NCBI GenBank assembly: GCA_973895155.1 | Contig: OZ316896.1 | Span: 18,104,001 to 18,168,000, forward strand | Source of the DNA: Marsupella aquatica | Taxonomy: Eukaryota; Marchantiophyta | DNA: 64,000 bases | Reading direction: 5' to 3' | Shown: positions 48,201-59,070 of the stretch, piece after piece | Layout of the letters: the number at the start of each line of letters is the position of its first letter | Numbering within the stretch: position 1 is the stretch's first letter | Notes under the pieces: model-generated | What the model saw: the letters and a program-made list of their open reading frames with translations, nothing else | What the model was told of the DNA's origin: nothing | Database searches by the model: none | Position numbers and translations under genes: made by a program

Positions 48201-48983
48201 GATCTTTGGCCCTGCAGACATGAGTCCTCAAACATGTCTAACCCAAAGGCCATCTTCCTGGGACTTTGACCACCAGAGGTAATGGCAATTATGTTACGAT
48301 GAAATTTTCTAAACCCTAAACTTTAATGTCTTACTTTGTCTTGCACTCTTGAGCTCTTTTGACGTCTGATTTTTCCGCCCTGCAGATACTTGATTTTTGT
48401 AAAACACTCCCCTGCATATAATGTCTCCTATAAAGACCAAGTGCCTTCAGAGAGTATGCAAAGAAGCAGAAATCCTCGTACTCCAACTTGTGTCCGTTAT
48501 AAGATTTTCAATTGTACTTCTAATCCTACAGATACTACCCACTAAACCCTAAACCTAATCACAGTACAGACGGCTCTGAGCTCTTTAGGAGCTGATGAAA
48601 CCTAAAACCAATCAATTATTCAGCTCATTCATTCATCATTCATCTGGTTTGAGAGGGTATTCTAATCAGAGATTGACCACTAAACCTTAAACCGATCACG
48701 GGATAGGAAGCGTTGAGTACTCTGCCTCCAGCGCCTAGTGGCACTTAAAATTATATTCATTCACTCACATTGGTTTGATCTGCTACATTCATCGGGGAAA
48801 CTCATCAGTTAATTCTAAATTCACATAGTTCAGCCACCATCTTGTTCACTGAAACCCTTAAATCACACCATTCCTTTCTTCCTTCGAGTAAAGGAGCTCG
48901 TAAAATGACATACCTGTAAAGGCAGCAGCCGCAGCAGCTGCAGCAGCACAGGGTAGCAGCAATAACCAAAATGTTGGCGCCAT
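45231..48983 (-). CDS. TRMO: tRNA (adenine(37)-N6)-methyltransferase TRMO-like (TsaA/YaeB domain), 9 exons
   Basis: Minus-strand exons 48983-48914, 48079-47931, 47544-47444, 47304-47109, 46861-46769, 46537-46478, 46245-46171, 45995-45906 and 45635-45231 join in frame to 412 residues. Residues about 92-250 form the TsaA-like beta-barrel: PMTPIGTVRSCFSTRNGTPR, the GLMEYSHGWLLYVFH core, RVPRL-like HVPRLDGKKVG, TRTPHRPLPIGLT, and SGADLVDGTPVLDVKPYLPY. TRMO uses S-adenosylmethionine to methylate t6A37 to m6t6A in tRNA-Thr, tuning codon reading. A C-terminal region (about 279-400) with YSSPEELQGLLNQVLSRDIR matches the extension of eukaryotic members. The N-terminus is unlike the bacterial enzyme: a hydrophobic stretch (residues 5-23, four Leu and nine consecutive Ala) and then a charged coiled coil (about 37-75), which suggests membrane anchoring or targeting. 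Intron 1 (834 nt) holds telo-box words. Confidence 0.92.
46917..46939. repeat. AAT trinucleotide microsatellite in a TRMO intron
   Basis: About seven AAT units lie in TRMO intron 4 (46862-47108), outside the splice signals. Confidence 0.85.
48311..48693. promoter_or_regulatory. Cluster of telo-box-like motifs in TRMO intron 1
   Basis: AAACCCTAAA at 48311, ACTAAACCCTAAACCTAA at about 48539-48556 and ACTAAACCTTAAACC at about 48679-48693 lie in the first intron. AAACCCTAA telo-boxes are known in promoters and leader introns of plant translation-related genes. The same word also occurs elsewhere in this window without a gene start, so the role is uncertain. Confidence 0.3.
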
Positions 48984-51289
48984 CCTTTCTATTGTGGAGA
49001 TCGCCCAATGTGAACTTCCTCGTCTCAGGCCGACATAACCGAATCTGTTCTTCCAAGTTCATAAATTCCACAGTTCAAAATTCTGCCCAAATTGAACTTC
49101 ATCTGCTCTCAATTTTGCATTACATTTCGACAAACAGGTACAGCATATTAAATTACTGCACGGTTTTCCACGAGTGCACACCAAAAGTCTAAGACAGTTC
49201 CTTTCTAACACACCCCAACTCAAAAAGACAAGAGAATCGAGCATTATCAGTGGCGCAAGGGGTCACCATTCTCTTACATGGCGAGAAAATGAGTTCAGCA
49301 CAGCACTCTCGCTCCTGATATATATCTTCCTTTGTCTCGGCAAAATCGGATCGTGGACTCGTCTCCTGAATCAAAATCCAGTATATGGCTGAAAGCGGCC
49401 ACACTTAAATTTCAACAAATTGCCGTCACTATGGGTCTATGGCTTAATCTCTGGTGTTCAAGAATCGAGGTCCGCCATTATTTCCCGAATCCCAGCTCAT
49501 AATTGAAAGGAAAGGCTGCATGAAGTTCCTACATGTCGGCGACGAAACGCTGTCTGCCCCTCAGAAGCCAAAATCCAAAATGCAGCTCTGCTGTCAGTGG
49601 GGGTCTGAAGTACAATGAAGCGTTGGATAATTGTGGCCCCCCATAGATTGAAGCTCTTGGTATAGAGCTGCGTGTAGCGTGCACTCAGGTGAAAACAAAT
49701 TATACCGGAATGAGGACTAGAAAGTGAAGCAAAAGTGAAGCAAAAACAAATAATAATACCGGAAAGAGGAGAGTGAAGCAAGGAAGGATGGACCTCCATG
49801 TGGGACACATTGTTCTCGTGTGTCTATTAAGATGATTTTTAAGGTTTCACCTACAAGGCAACTATAAAACCAGTTTGGACTTTTGCCGTCTACTGAAATC
49901 CACCTCTCGTGCAAAGTGGAGCCATTTGGTTGCGCTCAAAACTACAGTAAATAATTATTAAAATTTTGGCGCCCTACTAGCAAATTTGTGGGGTCCTTGT
50001 GAAACCTGGAGAGAATTTTGTCAAGTGAATTTCTATCCAGGCCACATATATGGCGGAAAAAGTCCAAGACCTTTTCCACACTACACTCACTTTTCTCCTC
50101 TACCATGCAAGCTAGTTTCACAATTTCAGGAAAAAGTTACTCTTAATAATGGCTACTAGGAACTCATAGCGTTTGAAAGGCAGATGTGGTTTAAGAATGT
50201 CCTATGATTGAAGTATCCTAGTATACACACTGACATGTTGTAGCATTAAAACTGGAAACAGGAGAATAATATTCTGGCCTTGCATAATTTACTAACATGA
50301 CAAATAATTGATATTTTTGCAAGTCTTGCTCAAACTGGAGCACTATGGTAGTGCAGATTGGAGTCACTTAAGAATAATGCCCTCATGCCACAGGTTTACC
50401 TAATACATTTGATAGCGCCAAGGGTTGTTGTCTGCAACATCTCTGCTGGACAAGGGTTTGCTCAAGATTTTATAATTATTGAAAATTTCACTCTTTGGGA
50501 TGAAAAAAATTGGCAATGTTTGTGTAACTTGGAAACAATTACAATGCATATTTTAGGCACATTCTCAGAATTGTTATGTAACAACACTGATTTATCAGTA
50601 TATACAAACATGTAGAAGCTTGTCCAATGCCAGTTCTCAAGTTTTACCTTAGATTGAGGATATTCAAATTTCTAGAGTCAAAGGTAAAACTTTGTTTGAA
50701 ATGGTGGAATCTCAAGCTGCTTTGAAATATGTCTGTGAATTTTATTTGAATGTAGCCACCAAAAAAAGAGATAGAGAGAAATTGTCTATGGCATTGATAA
50801 AGAGAAAATACAAACTTTTCTTGCAGGGCATGTGCAAAGCTTATTGCCCCTAGTGTACTACCATTGGGTGGGTGAGCAGGAGGGGAATCGATTCCCTACA
50901 TAAACGATGAAGGGCAGATGGGATTTGCTATGAAGTATAAAGGTCCCACCCCTTATTGACTGAACTAAGTGCACTAAACAGTAGTGGTGAGATACCAAAA
51001 CATGCTCCTATGTCCTAGGGGTAAGGTAATGAAGAATAACACAACCAAATTCCCAAGTATATAACTAGGTATGAAAATTTTCAACCTGTTTTTCCGACTT
51101 CCCCTTATGGTACATCACTGTTTCAGTCTCCCAACTCCAATTTGCTTTGGTGATTATTTTAATTTGGGTCTCCCATGGCTGGCTTCCTTGTATTTTTTTC
51201 TATGTGTGAATTACTTGGACCCCCCATGTATATTCCATTTATTATTTCAATGTAGAAATTGATCGAACCCCTTTAAGTTTATTTATTTT

Positions 51290-51400
51290 AGTGCCACCTT
51301 TTCTCTGCCATTAATTGGAGGGAAAAGAAAAACTATTACTGATTTAAACTCGTGACCTGAACGTTCAAACTGGACTCCTCTACCACTGCACCACATAGAT
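51290..51400 (-). mobile_element. tRNA-derived SINE head or tRNA pseudogene
   Basis: On the minus strand GTGGTGCAGTGGTAGAG (51394-51378) resembles a Pol III box A, and AGGTCACGAGTTTAAATC (51358-51341) resembles a box B, 36 nt apart end to start as in tRNAs. The acceptor stem is not formed, so this is not a working tRNA. Plant SINE heads look like this. A nearby piece (about 51470-51520) resembles the body of the second element at 51966-52070. No target duplication was found. Confidence 0.45.
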
Positions 51401-51965
51401 ATATTGAACAAAGGTTGTACCTTAATTACATTTAACATATAAATCATTCTGACATTTCCATGACCAACAACCTCTCCTCTGGGCCCACGCCTCCCTGTCC
51501 TGAGCACAGAGTTTGAGATTTTTCAATAGGCTTCAATTCACATGCTCTTCATAATTGAAAGTTTTATATTTGCATTATCTTATGCAAGATTTGTATTTTC
51601 ATAAATGTAGAAATGATAGTATAACTTAAGTTTCATATATTTTTCAATAAGTTAAAATAGTGAAGCACTAGAATGATGTAGCTATATGATGTAGCAAGAT
51701 GTGCGGTGATGAGAAACTGTAATCCGCTAGCAAATTACCTTAATGCTCACCACATGATAAGATTAGTCAGACTGAACAAACAAACTCAACAATCGAACAA
51801 AAGTCGGACTAAACCTCACATTATCAGTGTCACTTGTATGAAATCCATTCCATTAAACCCTAGCACTTGAAGTGATGGCAAGTACCTTGAGCACTATTTG
51901 TTTTTCTATGGCCTAGAATTATTTAGTCTGTGGTATTTTGTGTCACACTTGGCCTAAATTCATGC

Positions 51966-52070
51966 ACTCACCAACCCTCCTCTACGGGCCACACCCACAC
52001 ACAGGGGCTTGAGACAGAAGCCTGTTGGCTCCAAGTCCTAATGTCCCAGCAACCTGAGCTAGATCAGTAG
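51966..52070 (-). mobile_element. Second SINE-like element, tRNA-related head
   Basis: On the minus strand TCTAGCTCAGGTTGCTGGG resembles box A of a tRNA, followed by GGAGCCAACAGGC, then TCTCAAGCCCCTGTGTGTGG, a degenerate box B running into the G/T-rich body seen in several plant SINEs. A related body segment (CTCAGGACAGGGAGGCGTG and on) is at about 51470-51520. Ends and target duplication were not determined. Confidence 0.4.
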
Positions 52071-52118
52071 GTAGATTTGGGTCCAGGTAACTGCACATCA
52101 AAATATGACATATACTAC

Positions 52119-52450
52119 GTCTTTCCATACCATGATAAAGTTCATTATTTTTTATAAATCAATGTACAACATCCTTCCATACCATGATAAACCTCACTAT
52201 TTTCTTTAAATCAATGAGTGCATCCTTCCATACCATGATAAACCTCACTATTTTCTTTAACTCAATGAGTGCATCCTTCCATACCATGATAATGACATAT
52301 AAGACATCTTTCCATACCATGATAAACTTCATCATTTGCTATAAATCAATGCACACCATCCTTCCATACCATGATAAACCTCATGAATATGTATAAATCA
52401 AAGCCCCACATCATTCCATACCATGATAAACCTCACTATTTTCTTTAAAT
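52119..52450 (+). repeat. Tandem array built on CCATACCATGATAA, seven copies
   Basis: TTCCATACCATGATAA occurs seven times between 52119 and 52450, mostly every 46-57 bp, usually followed by an ACCTCACTATTTTCTTTAAA-like segment and TCAATG. Two adjacent units are almost identical. No coding role is apparent. Confidence 0.92.
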
Positions 52451-52497
52451 CAATATGCCATATATTACCACAGGTTGATGAGTGATTGATGGCAGGG

Positions 52498-52715
52498 GGT
52501 AGATTTTTGAGGTTAGTCTACACAACAGAGGAGACTCTGCCGAAGAAGGCTGTGCAAGAGCTCTGTGGATTGGAGATGTGTAAGTAGGGTTGAATGTAAG
52601 CCACACAGGTAGACCAATAGGCAGATTTGCGGTTAGTATACACAACAAAGGAGACCCTGCTTAAAAGGCTTGGACAGTGCAAGAGCAGAGAAGATTGGAG
52701 TTCTGTCAGTAGGAT
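52498..52715 (+). repeat. Diverged direct duplication of about 120 bp
   Basis: GGTTAGTCTACACAACAGAG, GGAGACTCTGC, CAAGAGC and GATTGGAG in the first half recur in the same order as GGTTAGTATACACAACAAAG, GGAGACCCTGC, CAAGAGC and GATTGGAG in the second. The period is about 117 bp. The copies are an older tandem pair. Confidence 0.7.
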
Positions 52716-53639
52716 TGAGCCTTTGTATTTTGAGCAATGGCGATGACATGTCGCCAATCTATTGAAGCAATTTAGCCAAAACAAAATCTTGCACAAAGGT
52801 CCACCTGGCAACTACCACAAAGAAAAATCTTTAAAAGTAGTTCAAAGGGTTTCATGACAATTATTTTTCTTCAAATTAGCCACAAGGGAGAAGAAATCGA
52901 ACTACGTCATGGAAATGCAACTGACTTCGCCAAAACACTCAGATTCGACCTCCTCCAGACGAGACTACAGAAGCTCATAAGAGCTGACAACTCTACTCAA
53001 ACTGTTTACAGTGTACATGCTTGGACAAGCTCATCACAGCAAGATTGAAATTGACGCTTCTTCCGATTGGCACTCAAATCACGCCCTCTTTAGTATCGCA
53101 ACACAAAATCTCGTGCTCTCAGACGTCCGAGAATGCACTTCTTGTGATCTAGATAAGACGAGAAAAAGAGAAAAAATAGTCTCTGCAGGTGCAAGTCTTT
53201 ACTCAGAGTTTCCTACACCACCAGTATTTCTGTGACATTTGGAGCGGCGAGAGTAGACTTGCAACTATTTACTGAAAGGCTTGACATTCTTGCACCCCCA
53301 ACATTTCTTCGTAATTTGGAGCAGTCCACAATATAAATGTTGGTTGATTTGACTGGTCATGACTAGTGGACCCTCCACTCCGCTGAAGCTCTAGTGATGT
53401 AGTCTTCCATCAAATATAGCCTCTTTAAGAGTAGACACATCTACAGATAGTTCTATCGGTTCTCCATATCTGAAGGCTCTATTGTGTGCCAGTATGCATT
53501 ACTGCATCAGATTAAAGTCAGCATATCTTGGTCCAATCTTGTGGGTGTGGCCATGGTTCTAGAATGTCCTCCAAGAAGAAATCTACATTACTTTCCGTGG
53601 CAGGTACTATTTCTGGGCCAGAAATTACAATGATAACCT

Positions 53640-56317
53640 TTAGTGTATACCTGCTCCATCGGGAAGCGAGACTTTGAGCGCACCCTTGGAAGTAACTAGT
53701 GCCGTTTTGTCAAAAGTTGCGACGCCACCTGATTTACAAACCAAGGGTTAGGTGATTCTATGATTGCTGTAGGAGAAATCCGAAGTGCAGCCTGTGTGCT
53801 TAAAGCTTGTAAGATCATCTAAGATCGAAACTATATTTCAAATCTATGTAAGCTTGTAAGATCATCTAAGATCGAAACTATATTTCAAATCTATGTTCAT
53901 GATAACCAACCAATTGTTGTACGAAGGAATACCAGGCACGAAGACATGAATCAAAATACAAGAATATTTCCAAATACAGCTGAGCTGCTTCCACATACCT
54001 CCCACTTTCAGAAGAGGAACAATCTTCTCCCAAACCTTTGAACTTAGTTGCTTTGCGGGACTGGCACTTGCAGTAGAGCCCTGCATACACAGGAGAGTTA
54101 CCAAAAAGTATTTGCGTCAAAGGAGCTCAGATTTAAAGGAAATTTGAGACACCGTCATGATATGAATGTCACCATTGTCCTATGTCAAACTACCCCGTCG
54201 TATCGCTATTTGGTCTCCTGGAGGACAATAGCTACATTCACATCATGAAGACTCAAAGATTGTACCCAACCCAGTAAACTAAAATTACCCTTGTACAATT
54301 TTCGCGCTTTCTGCTTGAAGGCAAACAGACTAGAATGAGGACCACAACAGTTCTGACTGAGTTCTTTCCAGATGACGGCCACCAAACAATCACAGCAAGT
54401 AGTGCAATTGAGAATGCACCTCCAGGTATATTCGATCGCCGACTGAAGCATCTGAAGGAGGCACTAGGACCTGCCAAACCAAGTCGAGGCCCAGTAGAAG
54501 TCATCAGAAACATCACCACATTATGCGATTTGTTGGGCCAGAAAGTTCAGCATATAAATATATTCTTCTAACTCGTTGCCGGTTCGTTCATCAGTTTCCT
54601 CTCCTCCCCTTACTTTGGTGTCTGTCATGAAAGAGCCATTTATACACTTCTTGAATAGTATCATAAGAATTCCTCGCAAATTGACTTAGAACGCTTTTTG
54701 GGGACTTTCAGAGAAAAGTCAGACTAAACCAAAAAAAGGAACACACAAGCCAAAAAACTGAGGAATTACCTTAACCGTCTCTACATCACCAGCATGAACA
54801 TCGCCAGCCAATATCATAGCTTCACTTAACTGTCCAGCCAACTTAGCTGGTTTCAAATTAAGAATAAGGGCGACCTTCTTTTGTTCAAGTTCTTGGGCAG
54901 GAATGAATTTTCGTAGGCCAGCCACAACCTACAATTCACAACGACAATCCAGCTCCATGACGGCCTGAACAGGTAAGGAGAACATACAGGCACATGGTTT
55001 TTCAAATGAAATCCTCATTCAATGAATTTCAGGAAGGTAAACACATACGCATTTCACAGATAAAATTAAGGCTGCGGGACATCCGTAGATTCCAGTTTCG
55101 GAGTTTACGCACCTGTCTGAACACTCCGGATGTGACCTCAACCTTGCAAATAAAGAGCTTTTCTGAGATGGGATGATCAGCCACGGAATGCACTAATCCA
55201 ACCTGTTCACAATATCAGCTTACGCTTACTAAGGCAAGTACTTGTAGAAGTGGTTGTAGAGAACGTCATATGCTCCTAACTTGTTTCTTCTGTGGTTGTT
55301 GAAAGGGATTGTTACAAAGTTTAGATGAAGGAAACAACTCCCACTGTGCACCATCCAAAGTCTCTCGCAGATAAAGGAGCAATGGTTGGCAAGTCAGAAA
55401 ACCAACCTGAAAGTGTGCCTTCTCAAAGTTCTCCACGGGCTCCAACTCCTGAGCAGAGGACAGCTTTGCAGCAGTGGGAGTTTTGGATGGTTTCTCAGCC
55501 GGTACTCCAGGGAGTTTCACTGCCCCACCAGCAGCAACCCAAAACATGACAAGACCATTATGGGACAACGACCTTTATAATTTGCTAGAACCTAAGCTAA
55601 AAAACACTGATGCTTGACACGATTGCCGTAGTGAACAGGTTGTCCCTCAGTCTCATAAATCCTGTCACGGTGTACTTACAAATGTTTTTTAAATACTGCT
55701 ATTCGCTTTAATAGAGTTCAAACCACAGATCCTCTGATACCAAATATCATAAAATCTGTTTTGAGCTGGAGAAAGCTCAACACGAATATGAGAAAATTAC
55801 GAGAAGCTCCACATGTCGAGATATTCTCAATCAAAATTTGTTTAGTGTGAGACACTTACGAGGCTTCTTCCCTGGTCTATCCAAAATCGTCCCCTTCCCA
55901 GCCTCCTGCTGCTCGGCCGTGAGCTGAGCAGACTTAAGTATTACCTTAGGCGCTAATGGTTCATCCTACCAAATGGAACACGAGTCATCAGCACAAGGCT
56001 CACAGAAGACTCATAAGCGTCATTGACTGTCGAGAAAGAAAGGACCGTCTAAAAATGGATCAAACGTCCAAGACTCAAACCATCGCAAAGTCACAAGGCT
56101 TCATTAACGACAGCCAAACCAAAATTCGAAACCATCACACCTTCTTGAGAGATTGAGTTGGCCATGGCGTGTCAGCCGGAGGTCTCTTAGGTGGGGCAAC
56201 AGCCTCGGGAGCGGGTGCGGAAGACGCCTGCAAGCGCGAAATCAGGGAATCTAGAAGTCCAATGGCACCATCTATTGCCAATTTGGGAATGTCAGTGCTC
56301 CCTTGTCCTTCCACCAT
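53640..56317 (-). CDS. AIMP1: AIMP1/Arc1p-like tRNA-binding protein (EMAPII OB-fold), 8 exons
   Basis: Minus-strand exons 56317-56141, 55965-55860, 55519-55407, 55202-55113, 54928-54770, 54470-54420, 54080-53999 and 53728-53640 join in frame to 288 residues. The C-terminal half (about 128-288) is the tRNA-binding OB fold with EMAPII-type extension: VGLVHSVADHP, EKLFICKVEV, VVAGLRKFI, KVALILNLKPAKL, SEAMILAG, VLVPPSDASVGDRI and, after a GS-rich loop, KVWEKIVPLL. The family (human AIMP1/p43, yeast Arc1p, C-terminus of plant MetRS) binds tRNA and helps aminoacyl-tRNA synthetases in the cytosol. The N-terminal 120 residues are Ala/Pro/Lys-rich with a short helix near the start; no catalytic domain precedes the OB fold. 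The ATG at 56317 is the first in frame. The exon 3 acceptor is the least certain. Intron 7 holds a 47-bp duplication. Confidence 0.88.
53804..53897. repeat. 47-bp tandem duplication in the last intron of the AIMP1-like gene
   Basis: AGCTTGTAAGATCATCTAAG and the following bases up to AATCTATGTA occur at 53804-53850 and again at 53851-53897, identical apart from the very end. It lies between exons 7 and 8 and does not touch the splice sites. Confidence 0.93.
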
Positions 56318-56441
56318 TCTGGCCACACTGTTCCTGCTCCTCCGGTCCTTCTGATCTCCTCTGATGCGAAGGTTTCGCTCAGCCTTCCCAGATCGACACT
56401 GCTGTGCTCAATGAAGGATCTCACTACGGAGCAAGAGCTGA

Positions 56442-56470
56442 GGAATGGAATGGAATGGAATGGAATGGAA
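56442..56470. repeat. GGAAT pentamer repeat upstream of the AIMP1-like gene
   Basis: About five GGAAT units run in tandem some 125-155 bp before the AIMP1-like start codon, probably in its leader or core promoter. An AAACCCTAAA telo-box lies next to it at about 56490-56499. Confidence 0.85.
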
Positions 56471-57256
56471 TTCAACTTCAATTCTGTTAAACCCTAAAGC
56501 CCGTTGATCTCCAATCCTGTCCAAATCCTGCTCCAATTCCGCTGATTTGTTCCTCGAGTAATTTCCAGTCTTCAACGTTCCAGTTCCAGGATTTTCCGAT
56601 CGAGCTCCAATTCCAATTCGTGCCTCTAATCGTGCGGAAGAAATGGCAGGCAGCAGGTTTCTCATTCTCTGATTCTCATTCTTTGCATGGCTCGAGTTTC
56701 GTGAGTCCAGCCTAAACCCTGAACCCCGGTGTACAGCAACTCCGACTCAATTAGTTCGAAAGAAGAATTTCATTTTACTAGAGTGAAATCCCCAAAGTAC
56801 CCTCCTTCCAAAATAAATGAATATATTGGCATTCACCCGAAAATGGAGACCGAAGCTATGCCCCATCCCTATGGAAGTCATGGGCCCAGGTTTCACAGAA
56901 AAGGACAAGAAATAGGCTCTGTCTAGAATGGAATTTTGGGCGTGAATTCATGGAATTTGGGGAATTTAAAGCTTGAATTTTTTTTTTGAGAATGACGTTC
57001 ACTTTTGTGAAAGACTTCCCATGTGGCTCAGTCTTGGATCAAATTTTAGGAATGAAATTTATGAGATTTTGGGAATGACATTATTCTACACGGAAAGAAA
57101 AATAAACCAAATATTTTGGGAACTACTGTAGGTTTCAATTTTGTGAAATATATCCTTGAATAACTTTGTGAAGGAAAATAATTTTGTGAAGGACACCTTG
57201 AGTAGCTCTGGTCTTGGTACGAGACCTCGGGGGCTCATTTAGGGCAGATTTCTAGG

Positions 57257-57395
57257 CTTCTGTTGGTATTACAAGTCCTTGGGGGCTCATTCAGGTAAGG
57301 TTTCTACCTATCCTACATGGCAAGGAGTGAATGAGTGGAGCTTCTGTTGGTAATACAAGTCCTTGGGGGCTCACTCAGGTAGGGTTTCCATCTAT
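57257..57395 (+). repeat. 84-bp direct duplication with CTTGGGGGCTCA words
   Basis: CTTCTGTTGGTATTACAAGT and CCTTGGGGGCTCATTCAGGT at 57257 recur at 57341 with a few changes (GGTAATACAAG, CTCACTCAGG). A further GGGGGCTCATTTAGG lies just upstream near 57228, so the word is spreading locally. Confidence 0.8.
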
Positions 57396-59070
57396 CTTAA
57401 CAGGGCAACCCAAGTATATGCTGACATGGAGTGCTAGTTTTGTCTACAATTTTAGACAACTTAAAAGGCAGTCCAAATATTTTGAACTCTGGCGTGTCAA
57501 TTTGAGGGATTTGCATTTATTGAAGTTCGAGTATTTTCAGATTCTGGACTATTCATCCAAGAGCTTTGCATTTATTGAAGTTCAGTTCAAAGAATTCGTC
57601 TAGAAGTGGTCTACTACAAGAAGTGGTCCAATACTTTTCTATTTGTGAAGAAAAGATACATGTGCCCAGTGTCTTGCACAAGCCAATCATATCCATTATT
57701 TTCCACATAGTTCCAAACCACTCACATTTCAAGTTGTGAAGTCATTTCATGTGTTTGGAGTCTAAACTAACGAGATGACTTTTATTTGGGTTCCCACCAA
57801 TAACTCGTCTCTGAGATATAAGCTTCGACCAGCTCTGACCCCGTGTTGGTGGCATGAATCCGAAAGAACCATAATTTCTAGACACAATAATTTGGTGGCA
57901 AGTGTTAATCTCAAGTGCTTAGACACAAAGAATTTGCTGGTCGTTGGTCTCTAAACCCTAAAACCTAGACATACACATGGAGAGGGTCCTGTCTCCATTG
58001 AAGGGCAGCGGAAATGGGACAGACAGAAGCTTTTCTCCAATACACATACTATGAATGAGTTCTTCTCCTGAGTCCATGATTTACACTTGATCTCCCAAAG
58101 ACATCCTATGGGTGAGTTCTTCACCTAGTCCCTCTCCCCAGGAAGTACATTTGAGAGTCGCAATTTACAAGAACTGCAAGAGATCTTTCTAAGCCTAGAG
58201 GAGTCAAAGGTAACTAAGAGCTAACCACGACTTCAAACTCTACTTGAAAACTGCATAGAAAAACTAATTCTGCGAGAAGCAGCTAAAGATAGACCCTGGC
58301 AGCAAATGAAGGAATGGCTTAACAGAATGGACAGAACTACCATTCGAGTGAGCAAGCCTACAAGTCCAAAACAGTGAAACTTTGAACAGAACAAAAACCT
58401 GTAATCAAATCAAACACCGTCATAAAATTCACACAAATAGATAACTGTTCATTCCTTTGCTTTTAGAGCAAAGCTTTCATTCATGATGGGTTAGAAACAT
58501 GAATTGAGAAATTGCTCGTCGGATGTTTTCACCTGGCTTCAGTCAAAGTAGATCCTTCTGTCAAGCCCATGTCGAGGACAGGTAACCACTGGAACGCTTA
58601 TGCCAAGCCCCCGTCAACTAATCTAACGAGGAAATTTTGAAGTAATCGAAAGAATTTTTGTAAATTTCAACCCAGAGCTTCATTTCGTACAGGTGTGATT
58701 TCGACTGTTACCAAGCAATCCTTACAAATTTGCAATTGAATTTTTGTCAATTCTCACGGTGACCAACAACTTCTTCCCAGTACCTGAACGATATAGGATG
58801 ACTTTTACTGCCCGTTGCTCACAAAATTGTGAATGTATGAAACGGTCTTTCACCCTAGAAAGGGCTTGTTAAGACGCCAAATTGCATGAGCTCAAAGTTC
58901 CTGTGACAGAACTGCCATCGTCGAGGGCTGCAATATAAACCTTCGAAAATAATGCTTTTCGAATGCATGCCCTTAATCAAGCAGACAACGAAAACCTGAT
59001 TATATCTGGGCTGCAAGTGAGTACTGTTTACAGTCTCTTTCCAGCCAGCGCAACACAGCTTTCAATGTGG

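Larger units (their letters stand above)
48984..53639. other. Intergenic region between TRMO and the AIMP1-like gene
   Basis: No protein gene is recognised. The AT-rich stretch contains two SINE-like or tRNA-derived segments (51290-51400 and 51966-52070), a seven-copy tandem array (52119-52450) and a diverged duplication (about 52498-52715). Its left end is the TRMO upstream region; the right end includes the AIMP1-like 3' UTR. Confidence 0.5.
56318..59070. other. Intergenic region between the AIMP1-like and PPR genes
   Basis: The left end is the AIMP1-like promoter with a telo-box (AAACCCTAAA near 56490), the GGAAT run and a TGGGCCCA at 56881-56888. A duplicated block lies at 57257-57395. 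The right end is the 3' flank of the PPR gene. No gene is recognised. Confidence 0.5.

Noticed and set aside
48065-48253. Minus-strand ATG frame MAFGLDMFED as the TRMO start
   Set aside because: It is out of frame with the coiled-coil exon unless an extra intron is assumed. The exon at 48983-48914 joins directly in phase and gives the expected hydrophobic N-terminus.
4355-52450. Possible CRISPR array among the tandem repeats
   Set aside because: The repeats have no regular unique spacers of constant length, no cas genes are present, and the window is nuclear eukaryotic DNA.
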